This document shows positions 8,004-15,673 of a stretch of 19,840 nt of DNA, one piece after another. The DNA is taken from the NCBI GenBank assembly GCA_023144675.1, contig JAGLFE010000162.1, forward strand, positions 1-19,840, in the 5' to 3' direction. A program made the position numbers and the translations under genes. The notes below the pieces were generated by a model. That model saw nothing but the letters and a program-made list of their open reading frames with translations, was not told the origin of the DNA and ran no database searches. The first letter of the stretch is position 1; the number at the start of each line of letters is the position of its first letter. Source of the DNA: Thiomargarita sp. GTDB taxonomy: Bacteria; Pseudomonadota; Gammaproteobacteria; Beggiatoales; Beggiatoaceae.

Positions 8004-8426
8004 TCATGTTTCATCATTAACCATTAATAATTCAAATCGTCTTTTATCATAGTAAAACATTAGAAATTCATCGTCATCATCAAATAATCCTAAAATCATA
8101 TCTAATGGTTCACGGTAATAAGTACTTCCAGCTTCTTCACCAACTCGATCTATCAGAGATTCTTTCAATAATTGAACAACAATAGCTGGTTGCTCAGAAT
8201 TAGGCAGTTTTTTATTCTTGAGTCCTTCTTTCCATTTCACCAAATCACCTACTTTAAAACTATGAGGTTCAAGTAATGTTTGGTGTGCTTTTATCAAATT
8301 TTGAGTATAATTGGCATCGTATTTTTGCTCTTTTACATTAAGCTGATTTAATAATACTTTTAATATTTCATTTGCTGAAAGTTGAGGTTCTTGATTTTTC
8401 AATGCTTGTAAAATATTTTTATTCAT
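8004..8426 (-). CDS. Uncharacterised protein, last gene of the HEPN cassette
   Basis: The 140-residue soluble protein has a helical N-terminal half (residues 1-50) and a probable small beta-barrel C-terminal half: FKVGDLVKWKEGLKNKKLP (57-75), then QPAIVVQLL, GSTYYREPLDMILGLFDDDDEF and a closing YYDKRRFELL. The GDLVKWK start of the second half is reminiscent of SH3-like folds, but I do not know a function. A similar arrangement of WK-GLKN, PAIVV, REPLD and RRFE seems familiar from uncharacterised proteins of cyanobacteria and sulfur bacteria; this is recollection only. ATG at 8426 has a good AAGGA site and overlaps the preceding gene by 8 bp. It lies in a cassette inserted between acpP and fabF. 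Confidence 0.65.
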   Translation of the reverse strand: MNKNILQALKNQEPQLSANEILKVLLNQLNVKEQKYDANYTQNLIKAHQTLLEPHSFKVGDLVKWKEGLKNKKLPNSEQPAIVVQLLKESLIDRVGEEAGSTYYREPLDMILGLFDDDDEFLMFYYDKRRFELLMVNDET

Positions 8427-9036
8427 TGATAGAATCCTTTTGAAATATCGTTTTATTACGTTTATCTTGTAACGCTTTTACTGAAGCCGAAAATAACAAC
8501 AAATCTTGCTTTTCAGAACCTAGAATAGAAAAATTATTTTTTCCATTTTCCCATTGTTTTAATTCATCTCTAGTTACATATTCTATTTCTAAAAATTGCC
8601 TCAATTGTATTAATAATTGTTTAAAACTATCTTGCAATTGACTTTTTAACTCAGCTTCTCGAACATATTTTTTTGAATTATCCACTGGAGAAATAATAAT
8701 CAAAGCACGATTAATTTTTAAACCACCAAACTCAAGATTATAAAGTTTATTAGGATTACCATTATTTTCTAAATAATCTTTCATTTCCGTAAAAAAATTA
8801 CTTCTTTGTTCAACCACATCAATACCAGAAAATAATCTAAGTTCCTCGTTAGTTAGTATTTTTAATAATTCTTTATAAACTTGACTAATAGTTGATAAAT
8901 TATTTTTTAGTATATCTGTTGAAATAAATAGGCTAGAATTTGAATCATCTTCCTTTTTAACCAACATTAAAAGCTTGATAGGATAATATTTTTTCGATAA
9001 TTTTTGCTTTAATTCATTAACTAATTCAGTTTTCAT
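8419..9036 (-). CDS. Uncharacterised protein, middle gene of the HEPN cassette
   Basis: I do not recognise this 205-residue soluble protein. It is highly charged, with an N-terminal helix (ELVNELKQKLSKKYYPIK), a hydrophobic strand (LLMLVKKEDDSNSSLFISTD), a helical middle (residues 45-95) and a strand GGLKINRALIIISPVD (about 104-119). A long amphipathic, possibly coiled-coil helix follows (about 123-165, from REAELKSQLQDSFKQLLIQL). No catalytic motif is visible, and it lacks the GSxxxG motif of the nucleotidyltransferases that often accompany HEPN proteins. Its ATG at 9036 overlaps the stop of the frameshifted HEPN gene in an ATGA arrangement, and its end overlaps the next gene by 8 bp, so the three form one translational unit. 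Confidence 0.65.
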   Translation of the reverse strand: MKTELVNELKQKLSKKYYPIKLLMLVKKEDDSNSSLFISTDILKNNLSTISQVYKELLKILTNEELRLFSGIDVVEQRSNFFTEMKDYLENNGNPNKLYNLEFGGLKINRALIIISPVDNSKKYVREAELKSQLQDSFKQLLIQLRQFLEIEYVTRDELKQWENGKNNFSILGSEKQDLLLFSASVKALQDKRNKTIFQKDSINE

Positions 9037-9454
9037 TTTGTAAATTCTTTAAATAATCGAATTGAAGCACGTAATGATGCTCTAGCATCTTCTTTCATCT
9101 TAGGTTCAGTATTATAACGTAAACCTTCATTCCATTTTTTTATTATTTGCCAATGCAAATTTAACCTTGGATTAAATTTTGAACTTTTTTCATCAAAAAC
9201 ATCTTGTATTCCAGATAAAATTTAAGGTCTTCAAGCTTATGTGTATAAAAAGTTCTATCATTATCAAATTTTGCTGGTAAATATTCATTCCAAGCTAGTT
9301 TCTGACAAATTTTATATTTAAGCGCCAGTTCAACTGCATAACCACATAAATATATTGCACCTTCATATCTTTCTTGTTTGTAAAGTATAATAGCATCACA
9401 TAATCTTGTTTTAGCCAATATTTTTAAGTCATTGGCATTTATAGAACTGGGCAT
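9033..9454 (-). pseudogene. HEPN-domain protein gene broken by a frameshift
   Basis: The frame from ATG 9454 encodes a clear HEPN-domain N-terminal half (LAKTRLCDAIILYKQERYEG, then AIYLCGYAVELALKYKIC, residues 14-50), ending with RTFYTHKLEDLK. Around 9217-9223 the match leaves this frame. The original frame adds about 18 unrelated residues and stops at 9161, whereas the neighbouring frame continues with the expected C-terminal helices (LSGIQDVFDEK, LNLHWQIIKKWNEGLRY, DARASLRASIRLFKEF) to a TGA at 9033-9035. Restoring one base in the A/T homopolymer gives a normal 140-residue protein whose stop overlaps the next ATG. HEPN proteins act as RNases, as toxin partners of nucleotidyltransferases or as structural domains. 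R67 and H72 form an Rx4H pattern, but not clearly in the catalytic position. It is either a real mutation or a homopolymer sequencing error. Confidence 0.75.
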
Positions 9455-9492
9455 ATTTAACTATTCGCAAAAATAATTATTTTTAAATAACT

Positions 9493-9556
9493 GGTAGTTC
9501 TGAAATATGAATTATATTTGTATTCAAATCAAAAAATGATATTTCTCAGCACTACC
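9493..9556. repeat. Imperfect inverted repeat between acpP and the HEPN cassette
   Basis: The left arm GGTAGTTCTGAAATAT and the right arm ATATTTCTCAGCACTACC are complementary except for one mismatch and one bulged base, around a loop of about 30 nt. In the acpP-cassette transcript this would form a stable stem-loop. No proper T-run follows on the minus strand, so it is not a standard terminator. It may be a processing or attenuation site, or the scar of an insertion. Confidence 0.55.
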
Positions 9557-9598
9557 AAAAATTTAAAACTATTTACTTATGGAAACAGCAATATTTAT

Positions 9599-9832
9599 TT
9601 ACTGATTTGCTTCAACATAATCAATTGCTTGCTGAACTGTTTGAATCTTTTCAGCTTCTTCATCTGGAATTTCGCACCCAAATTCTTCTTCAAGTGCCAT
9701 CACTAATTCTACGGTATCAAGAGAATCTGCACCTAAATCATCAACAAAAGAAGATTTATCATTTACTTCATCTTCCTTAACACTTAATTGTTCGATTACG
9801 ATTTTTCTAACGCGGTCTTTAATGTCGCTCAT
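9599..9832 (-). CDS. acpP: Acyl carrier protein
   Basis: AcpP carries the growing acyl chain on a 4'-phosphopantetheine arm. The 77-residue, strongly acidic protein has the standard four-helix sequence. The modified serine is S37 in the DSLD motif, followed by the recognition helix ([20 protein letters not shown]) that contacts Fab enzymes. ATG at 9832 gives [12 protein letters not shown], the family N-terminus, and is preceded by AGGAAA. An upstream in-frame start would add 26 residues that do not belong to the family and was rejected. It follows fabG after 81 bp in the usual order. Downstream, a stem-loop and a foreign cassette replace the normal direct junction with fabF. Confidence 0.97.
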   Translation of the reverse strand: MSDIKDRVRKIVIEQLSVKEDEVNDKSSFVDDLGADSLDTVELVMALEEEFGCEIPDEEAEKIQTVQQAIDYVEANQ

Positions 9833-9913
9833 GATAATAATTTCCTTTTTTTTTATATAAATTAAAATTAAATAATTAAACGTTGATAAATAATAAAATT
9901 GATTATCCAAAAA

Positions 9914-10657
9914 TTATGACATATACATGCCACCATTAATATGTAATGTTTCACCAGTAATATAATTAGCTAAATTTGAGGCTAAAAATACTACTGCATT
10001 AGCTACATCATTAGGTAAACCAGCTCGCTTGAGTGGAATATGTTGTAAAGTAACTGCCCGTTGATCTTCAGAAAAACCATTAGTCATATCGGTTTCAATA
10101 AATCCAGGTGCTACAGTATTAACTGTAATATTACGACTACCAACTTCTCTAGCTAAAGATTTACTAAAAGCTATTATACCTGCTTTTGTCGCAGAATAAT
10201 TAGTTTGTCCAGCATTACCTGTTAAACCGACAATACTACTGATATTAATAATACGTCCATGACGTGCCTTCATCATAGCACGCAAACAAGCTTTGGATAG
10301 TCGATAAATGCTGGTTAAATTAGCATTAATCACTTCATCCCATTCTTGTTCGCTCATCCGCATAAGTAATGTATCGCGGGTAATTGCTGCATTATTAACT
10401 AATATAGAAGGATTATGTTTCGCTATATTAGCTATTAAATTAGTAATAGAATCTGCTTCCATCACATTTAATTGTTGACCTTCGCCTGTAATATTATGTT
10501 TGGTTAAAAACTGTTTAATATTATTTGCGCCTTCATCTGTAGTTGCAGTACCAATAATATAAGCACCAGCCTGTCCGAGTTCTAACGCAATGCCTTGACC
10601 AATTCCTCGACTTGCACCTGTTACTAAGGCAATTTCACCTGTTAAATCTATTTTCAT
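9914..10657 (-). CDS. fabG: 3-oxoacyl-[acyl-carrier-protein] reductase
   Basis: FabG reduces 3-oxoacyl-ACP to 3-hydroxyacyl-ACP with NADPH. The 247-residue short-chain dehydrogenase has the cofactor motif TGASRGIG (13-20), the NNAA motif (88-91), N112 in the NANL stretch, the catalytic Ser141 in INISSIVG, and Y154/K158 in YSATKAG. It ends with the typical ITGETLHINGGMYMS. The length is normal. ATG at 10657 overlaps the fabD stop in an ATGA arrangement, showing tight translational coupling within the fab operon. Nothing in it is unusual. Confidence 0.97.
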   Translation of the reverse strand: MKIDLTGEIALVTGASRGIGQGIALELGQAGAYIIGTATTDEGANNIKQFLTKHNITGEGQQLNVMEADSITNLIANIAKHNPSILVNNAAITRDTLLMRMSEQEWDEVINANLTSIYRLSKACLRAMMKARHGRIINISSIVGLTGNAGQTNYSATKAGIIAFSKSLAREVGSRNITVNTVAPGFIETDMTNGFSEDQRAVTLQHIPLKRAGLPNDVANAVVFLASNLANYITGETLHINGGMYMS

Positions 10658-11586
10658 GCTGTTGTCTCTAATGCTTGTTGTAACGTTTCCACATTCATAA
10701 TCGGTTTAGCTACAATTTGACGATTAATACGTTTATTTAAACCAGTTAATACTTTAGCAGGACCACATTCAAATATAGCCACTGTACCGGCTTGAATCAT
10801 TTTTTCAATCGTTTTTACCCAAGGCACAGGATTATATAGTTGGGCAACTAAAGCGGCTCGAATATCATCAGGATTTTCTTTAGTAGCAACATCAACATTA
10901 TGAATAACTGGAATCTTAGGCGATTTAATGTTCACATTAGCTAAACGTTCAGCCATTTTTTCTGCGGCTGGTTTCATTAATGAACTATGCGCAGGTACGC
11001 TTACTGGTAATAAAATAGCTCGTTTGGCTCCAGATTTTTTGGCTGATATTATTGCTCGTTTAATAGCAGTAGTATGTCCTGCAATTACAACTTGTCCAGG
11101 AGAATTAAAATTAACTGCCGAAATAGCTTGTCCTTCAGAAATTTGGTTGCATATTTCAATCACAAGTTCATCATTTAAGCCTAAAATAGCAGCCATCGCA
11201 CCTTCACCTTTTGGCACCGCTATTTGCATAAAACGTCCTCGATCTTGGGCTAAACTTACTGCATCTTTAAATTCTAAAGCATTGGCTGCAACTAAAGCAC
11301 TATATTCGCCAAAACTATGTCCTGCCATTAAAAACGGTGATTTTCCACCTTGTTGCTGCCATAAACGCCATATTGCAACTCCAGCCGCTAATAATGCTGG
11401 TTGAGTTTTGTCGGTTTGGTCTAAATTTTCTTTTGGTCCTGTTTGAGTTAATTGCCATAAATTATAGCCTAATATTTCCGAAGCTTCAGCGAAAGTTTCT
11501 TCAATAATAGGATAGTTAGTGGCTAAATCGGAGAGCATTCCAACAGATTGTGAGCCTTGTCCAGGAAAAATAAATGTAAATTTCAT
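10654..11586 (-). CDS. fabD: Malonyl-CoA:ACP transacylase
   Basis: FabD transfers malonyl from CoA to AcpP, supplying extender units. The 310-residue protein starts with the family's FIFPGQGSQ, has the nucleophile S91 in GHSFGE (most relatives have GHSLGE), catalytic H200 in VPAHSS, R116 in the QDRGRFMQ segment and Q62 in TQPA. ATG at 11586 is preferred to a GTG six codons upstream (11604) because it gives the normal N-terminus (MKFTFIFPGQ). The ribosome site is weak for either start. In close relatives fabD follows fabH directly, but here a 256-bp inverted-repeat element separates them, so translational coupling with fabH is lost. It overlaps fabG by 4 bp downstream. Confidence 0.96.
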   Translation of the reverse strand: MKFTFIFPGQGSQSVGMLSDLATNYPIIEETFAEASEILGYNLWQLTQTGPKENLDQTDKTQPALLAAGVAIWRLWQQQGGKSPFLMAGHSFGEYSALVAANALEFKDAVSLAQDRGRFMQIAVPKGEGAMAAILGLNDELVIEICNQISEGQAISAVNFNSPGQVVIAGHTTAIKRAIISAKKSGAKRAILLPVSVPAHSSLMKPAAEKMAERLANVNIKSPKIPVIHNVDVATKENPDDIRAALVAQLYNPVPWVKTIEKMIQAGTVAIFECGPAKVLTGLNKRINRQIVAKPIMNVETLQQALETTA

Positions 11587-11667
11587 ATATTTATATGTAT
11601 TCACTTAAAACAGAAAAACGTAGAAACAAGGTATATTTTATCTCAATACCATTAAGTTAAAAATAAT

Positions 11668-11923
11668 TGTCTGAACTATGATTTTTTATGATTTTTTTGA
11701 TGAATATGATTTTTAATTTTGTTAATAGCTCACCCATCCCCAATTTAAGAAAAAATAGAAGTTATTCAGGACAGACACACAGTCCCTACAAAAAAATTAA
11801 AATTGTAGGGGTAAATCTATGTGTTTACCCTATTTAACATAATAATGGGAGATGAACAATTACTTAATTTTAAATTAAAAATCATATTCATCAAAAAAAT
11901 CATAAAAAATCACAGTTCAGACA
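11668..11923. mobile_element. MITE-like element with 52-bp terminal inverted repeats
   Basis: The left arm at 11668-11719 and the right arm at 11872-11923 are reverse complements over 52 bp with a single mismatch (TGTCTGAACTATG against TGTCTGAACTGTG). The arms contain iterated ATGATTTT-type words. The 152-bp interior holds no gene but has nested small palindromes (11769-11785, 11784-11810, 11809-11830). The element ends 5 bp from the fabH stop and lies wholly in the fabH-fabD gap. I cannot see a clear target-site duplication. It resembles a miniature inverted-repeat transposable element or a large palindromic repeat. On the fab mRNA it would fold into a very long hairpin. Confidence 0.75.
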
Positions 11924-11928
11924 TTTTA

Positions 11929-12888
11929 TTAATATTTTAGTAAAATCGCTCCCCAAGTAAATCCACCACCAACAGCTTCTAATAATACTGTATCCCCACG
12001 CTTAATACGTCCATCACGTACTCCAACATCCAATGCTAGCGGAACTGAGGCAGCAGAAGTATTTCCATGTTCAGCTACGGTTAAAATTACTTTTTCCATT
12101 GGTAATTTCAATCTTTTAGCAGTGGCGGTAATAATACGAATATTAGCCTGATGCGGTACTAGCCAATCAATAGCAGTTGTATCCATTTGATTAGCTTCTA
12201 AAGCTTCATCAACAACTTTACTCAATGCTTTCACCGCAAATTTAAACACTTCATTACCTTGCATTTTGGTAAAGGTATCACCGTGAAGACGACCCTGTTC
12301 AATTTTACTTGGAACAGTTAATACGTCTTTATAAGCACCATCAGCATGTAAATGAGTTGATAAAATACCAGGTTCAGCACTCGCTTCAAGCACTACTGCG
12401 CCACCACCATCACCAAATAATATGCAAGTATTTCGATCAGACCAATTAACTAAACGGGAGTAAATATCAGCTCCAACCACTAAAGCACGTTTAACAGTGC
12501 CAGTTTTAATAAATTTATCAGCAATGCTTAAAGCATATACAAATCCGCTACAAACAGCTTGTATATCAAATGCCATTGCACCATGATTACCTAAACGTGC
12601 CTGCAATAAACAAGCGGTACTAGGAAAAACTCTGTCAGGAGTAGTAGTACCTACAATAATTAAATCTATTTCAGAACATTTAACTTTAGCCATTTCTAAT
12701 GCTTGGCGAGATGCATTTTCAGCTAAATCACAAGTATCTTGATCGGCAGCAGCTAAATGACGGGTATGAATACCAGTTCGTTCCACAATCCATTTATCAC
12801 TGGTATTAACCGTTTTTTCAAGTTCAGCATTAGTTAATATTTTTTTAGGTAAATAGCCACCTGTTCCAATAATACGGGAATAAATCAC
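11929..12888 (-). CDS. fabH: 3-oxoacyl-[acyl-carrier-protein] synthase III
   Basis: FabH starts fatty-acid synthesis by condensing acetyl-CoA with malonyl-ACP. The 319-residue enzyme has the full triad: C113 in [13 protein letters not shown]246 in VPHQANIRI and N276 in [11 protein letters not shown], plus the N-terminal [12 protein letters not shown] and ERTGIHTRH. The GGGFTWGA end is complete. The start codon is GTG at 12888, directly abutting the plsX TGA (TGAGTG), which implies coupled translation. The length and motifs are ordinary. Its stop lies only 5 bp before the inverted-repeat element, whose arm may affect mRNA stability of the upstream cistrons. Confidence 0.97.
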   Translation of the reverse strand: MIYSRIIGTGGYLPKKILTNAELEKTVNTSDKWIVERTGIHTRHLAAADQDTCDLAENASRQALEMAKVKCSEIDLIIVGTTTPDRVFPSTACLLQARLGNHGAMAFDIQAVCSGFVYALSIADKFIKTGTVKRALVVGADIYSRLVNWSDRNTCILFGDGGGAVVLEASAEPGILSTHLHADGAYKDVLTVPSKIEQGRLHGDTFTKMQGNEVFKFAVKALSKVVDEALEANQMDTTAIDWLVPHQANIRIITATAKRLKLPMEKVILTVAEHGNTSAASVPLALDVGVRDGRIKRGDTVLLEAVGGGFTWGAILLKY

Positions 12889-13917
12889 TCAATCAACCCT
12901 TTGTTCATTTAATAAAGTTTCTAAAATATGGCTAATTTGAGAAGGTACATTTTTTTGTACTTCAATCATGGCTTCTTTAATAGCAGAGGTAAATGATAAT
13001 ACGTCTGCGCTACCATGACTTTTAATAACAATCCCTCTCAATCCAAGTAAACTAGCCCCATTATATTGTCTTGGATCTATTTGATGATAGATACTTTTAA
13101 TAATTGGTAAGGCAATTAAACCTGTCATACGTGTCCATAAATTTTTTCTAAAGCTTTGTTTGACAAAATAACCAATCATTTTGGCAACACCTTCGGTTGT
13201 TTTCAACGCAACGTTACCTACAAAACCATCGCATACTACCACATCAACTGAACCTTTATAAATATCATCACCTTCAACAAAGCCGATATAATTAACCTCT
13301 TTAATTGAGGATAATAATTTTGCAGCTTCTTTTACACTTTCATTGCCTTTGATTTCTTCTTGCCCAATATTTAATAAACCAATACTAGGATTTTCTAAAT
13401 TATCAACTGCTTGGGCTAATACCGATCCCATAATTGCAAATTGAAATAATTGCTTAGAACTGGTATCAATATTAGCTCCCAAATCAAGAACATGAGTCGT
13501 TGTTCCTAACATATTTGGTAATGCACTTATAATAGCAGGTCTATCAATGCCAGGCAAAGTTTTTAACACATAACGAGCGGTTGCCATTAAAGCCCCAGTA
13601 TTACCTGCACTAACACAGGCATCTGCTTCATTTTGCTTAACTAGGTTAATTGCTACCCGCATGGAAGAATCTTTCTTTTTCCGTAAAGCGTGCGAGGGCA
13701 ATTCATCCATTTCAACCAGTTGTCCAGCATGTCTGATAGATAAACGCTGAATTATATTCGCGGAATGATGACTCAACATTGGTTTAATAACAGTTTCATT
13801 TCCAACCAGAATAATTTCTAACTTATCCTGTTCTGATAACATTTTGAGAGCGGCAGGTACAATAACATTAGGACCATAATCTCCGCCCATCGCATCTAGT
13901 GCAATTCGTGGTATCAA
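12889..13917 (-). CDS. plsX: Phosphate acyltransferase PlsX
   Basis: PlsX makes acyl-phosphate from acyl-ACP, feeding PlsY for phosphatidic acid synthesis; it is a peripheral membrane enzyme. The 342-residue sequence has the N-terminal [12 protein letters not shown], the RKKKDSSMR stretch, [10 protein letters not shown] (about 102-111) and [14 protein letters not shown] (about 227-240). The start appears to be TTG at 13917, overlapping the rpmF stop (TTGA): it follows an AAGGAAGAA ribosome site and gives the family N-terminus, and no ATG exists before residue 10. The junctions rpmF/plsX (4-bp overlap) and plsX/fabH (0 bp) make one coupled unit. Confidence 0.96.
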   Translation of the reverse strand: MIPRIALDAMGGDYGPNVIVPAALKMLSEQDKLEIILVGNETVIKPMLSHHSANIIQRLSIRHAGQLVEMDELPSHALRKKKDSSMRVAINLVKQNEADACVSAGNTGALMATARYVLKTLPGIDRPAIISALPNMLGTTTHVLDLGANIDTSSKQLFQFAIMGSVLAQAVDNLENPSIGLLNIGQEEIKGNESVKEAAKLLSSIKEVNYIGFVEGDDIYKGSVDVVVCDGFVGNVALKTTEGVAKMIGYFVKQSFRKNLWTRMTGLIALPIIKSIYHQIDPRQYNGASLLGLRGIVIKSHGSADVLSFTSAIKEAMIEVQKNVPSQISHILETLLNEQRVD

Positions 13918-14096
13918 ATTTCTTCCTTCTGTATTATTACTCTACGACCACGATAATAACCAGATGGACTAATATGATGACGAATATGTTCTTCACCTAA
14001 AGTAGGTTCAATAGATAAAGTAGGAGCTTTTAACGCATCATGTGAACGACGCATACCTCGCTTAGAACGAGTTTTACGATTTTGTTGTACAGCCAT
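13914..14096 (-). CDS. rpmF: 50S ribosomal protein L32
   Basis: L32 is a small basic component of the large ribosomal subunit. The 60-residue product begins [22 protein letters not shown], the standard proteobacterial L32 N-terminus, and continues to GYYRGRRVI. It is of the type without the four zinc-binding cysteines. ATG at 14096 is preceded by AAGGA at good spacing. As in E. coli it stands between yceD and plsX. The 228-bp gap to yceD is longer than the usual short spacing and is very AT-rich, so an additional promoter there is likely, though I could not pick a convincing one. Confidence 0.97.
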   Translation of the reverse strand: MAVQQNRKTRSKRGMRRSHDALKAPTLSIEPTLGEEHIRHHISPSGYYRGRRVIIQKEEI

Positions 14097-14324
14097 ATTA
14101 AATCCTTATCTTAAAATATATTTTATTTATTGGTTTTAAACTTTAATAATTATTCAATTATAAATTAAAATATTAAACTATTTATTATTTTAATAGGTAA
14201 TTTATTTATAACATTTTTTCTGATTGGCTCTTTACATAAAAAATATTTTTTTTAGTAAAATATCAATATTATTATAAATAGCTATTTTTATAAAAATAAA
14301 TTAAATCAAATATTTAGCATTATT

Positions 14325-14828
14325 TTATTTTTTTAATTGTGATAAAACTTGGAAAGGGTTATTTTGTTGAATAATTGGTTTTGATTTAGTTGTTATTTGA
14401 TACTTATTAGATGTACATATTTCATGTGTTACAGTTATTGGTAAAGATAAAATTAATTCGTCCTCAACCAAATTGAATAATGAAATGGGTGTATCAGTCA
14501 TCATGATTGTTTCATAATCTGAAGGTAATTCATTATTTTTAGATTCAGAATTTAGCATAATTAAACGTGTATAAGTTTTAACTAACCAAATTACTGGTTG
14601 CAAACATCGTTGACAAATTATTGATAATGATGCTTCAGTATCACCTTGAATAGTAGGACGATTTTTATCATCTAATGAAAATAACCAGTTAATAGTTATA
14701 TATCCCTTAGTATCATACAAGTTATTATGTAAACGAGTCATTTTTGAAAAATCAATATTTCCTTTTAAATAACGATTTGCAATAGCTAATTGTCTTGGAT
14801 CAATGAAATTCGGTAAATATTTTAACAT
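14325..14828 (-). CDS. yceD: Large-subunit rRNA accumulation protein YceD (DUF177)
   Basis: YceD-family proteins (DUF177) affect 23S rRNA accumulation and sit beside rpmF in most bacteria. The 167-residue product has the diagnostic central CQRCLQPV (C72 and C75), an acidic segment and the FNLVEDELILSLPI block (about 117-130), followed by a short Cys-containing end (HEICTS). The N-terminal LPNFIDPRQLA matches the family start. ATG at 14828 lies only 11 bp after a near-consensus -10 element, so the transcript would have almost no leader. The gene diverges from maf/yceF, exactly as in E. coli. Confidence 0.88.
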   Translation of the reverse strand: MLKYLPNFIDPRQLAIANRYLKGNIDFSKMTRLHNNLYDTKGYITINWLFSLDDKNRPTIQGDTEASLSIICQRCLQPVIWLVKTYTRLIMLNSESKNNELPSDYETIMMTDTPISLFNLVEDELILSLPITVTHEICTSNKYQITTKSKPIIQQNNPFQVLSQLKK

Positions 14829-14839
14829 AAAAAATAAAA

Positions 14840-14868
14840 ATGATATAATGGAATATTTTTGATGTCAA
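14840..14868 (-). promoter_or_regulatory. Predicted sigma-70 promoter of yceD
   Basis: On the minus strand TTGACA (14868-14863) and TATCAT (14845-14840) are separated by exactly 17 bp: a perfect -35 and a one-mismatch -10. The ATG of yceD follows 11 bp after the -10, so transcription would start about 4-6 nt before the start codon. This is the best promoter match in the window. Confidence 0.65.
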
Positions 14869-14984
14869 ATTTATTTATTCTTTACATTTAAAATTAAGCT
14901 TAAAAACACTTAAAATTCAATATATTATAATATTTTATACAAATTAATATATTTATTTATGAAATTTATATATTGAAAGAAAAT

Positions 14985-14990
14985 TATAAT
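14985..14990 (+). promoter_or_regulatory. Possible -10 element for maf
   Basis: A consensus TATAAT lies 46 bp before the maf start codon, but no good -35 is found at normal distance. In DNA this AT-rich a lone hexamer is weak evidence. Confidence 0.3.
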
Positions 14991-15036
14991 ATCTCGAAAA
15001 CAATAAATTTATTTTTATTTCAAAATTAGGATTATC

Positions 15037-15618
15037 ATGTCTTTATCTTTAGTATTGGCTTCTACTTCTTCATTTAGAAAGGAAATTTTAAATCGGTTAC
15101 ATATTCCTTTTGATATTTTTGCTCCTAATGTGGATGAAACCCGTTTAATAAATGAAACGCCTATTGATTTAGTTAAACGTTTAGCCAAATTGAAAGCACA
15201 ATCAGCACAAACAAGTTATCCAAAAGCTTTAATTATAGGTTCTGATCAAGTTGCTGTTATTGGAGATAATTTATTGGGTAAGCCAGGTACGCATCAACAA
15301 GCAATTGAGCAATTGAATTTTGCCAGTGGTAAGCAAGTTGATTTTATTACTGGAATTTGCTTGTTAAATACAGAAACAGGTAAATATCAGCTTGATTTGG
15401 TTAATTTTAAGGTTAAATTTCGCAATTTAAGTTTAAACCAAATAGAAAATTATTTAAATAAGGAAAAACCTTATAATTGTTCTGGTAGTTTTAAATCTGA
15501 AGGATTGGGTGTTGCTTTATTGGAAAAAATGGAAGGTAATGATTCAACTGCAATTGTTGGATTACCTCTTATTCGCTTAATACAAATGCTTGAAAATGAA
15601 AATTTATTTGTACTTTAG
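15037..15618 (+). CDS. yceF: Maf-family nucleotide pyrophosphatase, YceF type
   Basis: YceF (MafB) hydrolyses modified nucleotides, 7-methyl-GTP in E. coli, to the monophosphate, acting as a house-cleaning enzyme. The 193-residue sequence has the N-terminal LASTSSFRKEIL with the substrate-loop Arg14, PNVDETR (30-36), the catalytic Asp70 in GSDQVAV, GKPGT (81-85) and the subfamily signature CSGSFKSEGLG followed by GLPLIRLIQML. The GSDQV form (rather than ADT) and the end match E. coli YceF rather than YhdE. ATG at 15037 follows AGGATT at proper spacing. It is divergent from yceD, the conserved arrangement, and is followed on the same strand by rsmI after about 55 bp. Confidence 0.93.
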   Translation: MSLSLVLASTSSFRKEILNRLHIPFDIFAPNVDETRLINETPIDLVKRLAKLKAQSAQTSYPKALIIGSDQVAVIGDNLLGKPGTHQQAIEQLNFASGKQVDFITGICLLNTETGKYQLDLVNFKVKFRNLSLNQIENYLNKEKPYNCSGSFKSEGLGVALLEKMEGNDSTAIVGLPLIRLIQMLENENLFVL

Positions 15619-15673
15619 AATTTTGCATTGCTAATTATCATTAAAAATTTCAATTTAATTGTTGTCATTACCC

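Noticed and set aside
9205..9235. Programmed ribosomal frameshift in the HEPN gene
   Set aside because: The zero-frame codons around the switch do not form a standard X-XXY-YYZ slippery heptamer and no obvious stimulatory structure follows, so mutation or sequencing error is simpler.
9833..9910. N-terminal extension of AcpP
   Set aside because: The added 26 residues (Tyr/Ile-rich) have no counterpart in acyl carrier proteins, and the AGGAAA site lies directly upstream of the internal ATG at 9832.
10928..11404. A 158-codon open frame on the plus strand inside fabD
   Set aside because: It lies entirely antisense to a well-supported fabD; its composition follows from the complement of fabD codons and it matches no family I know.
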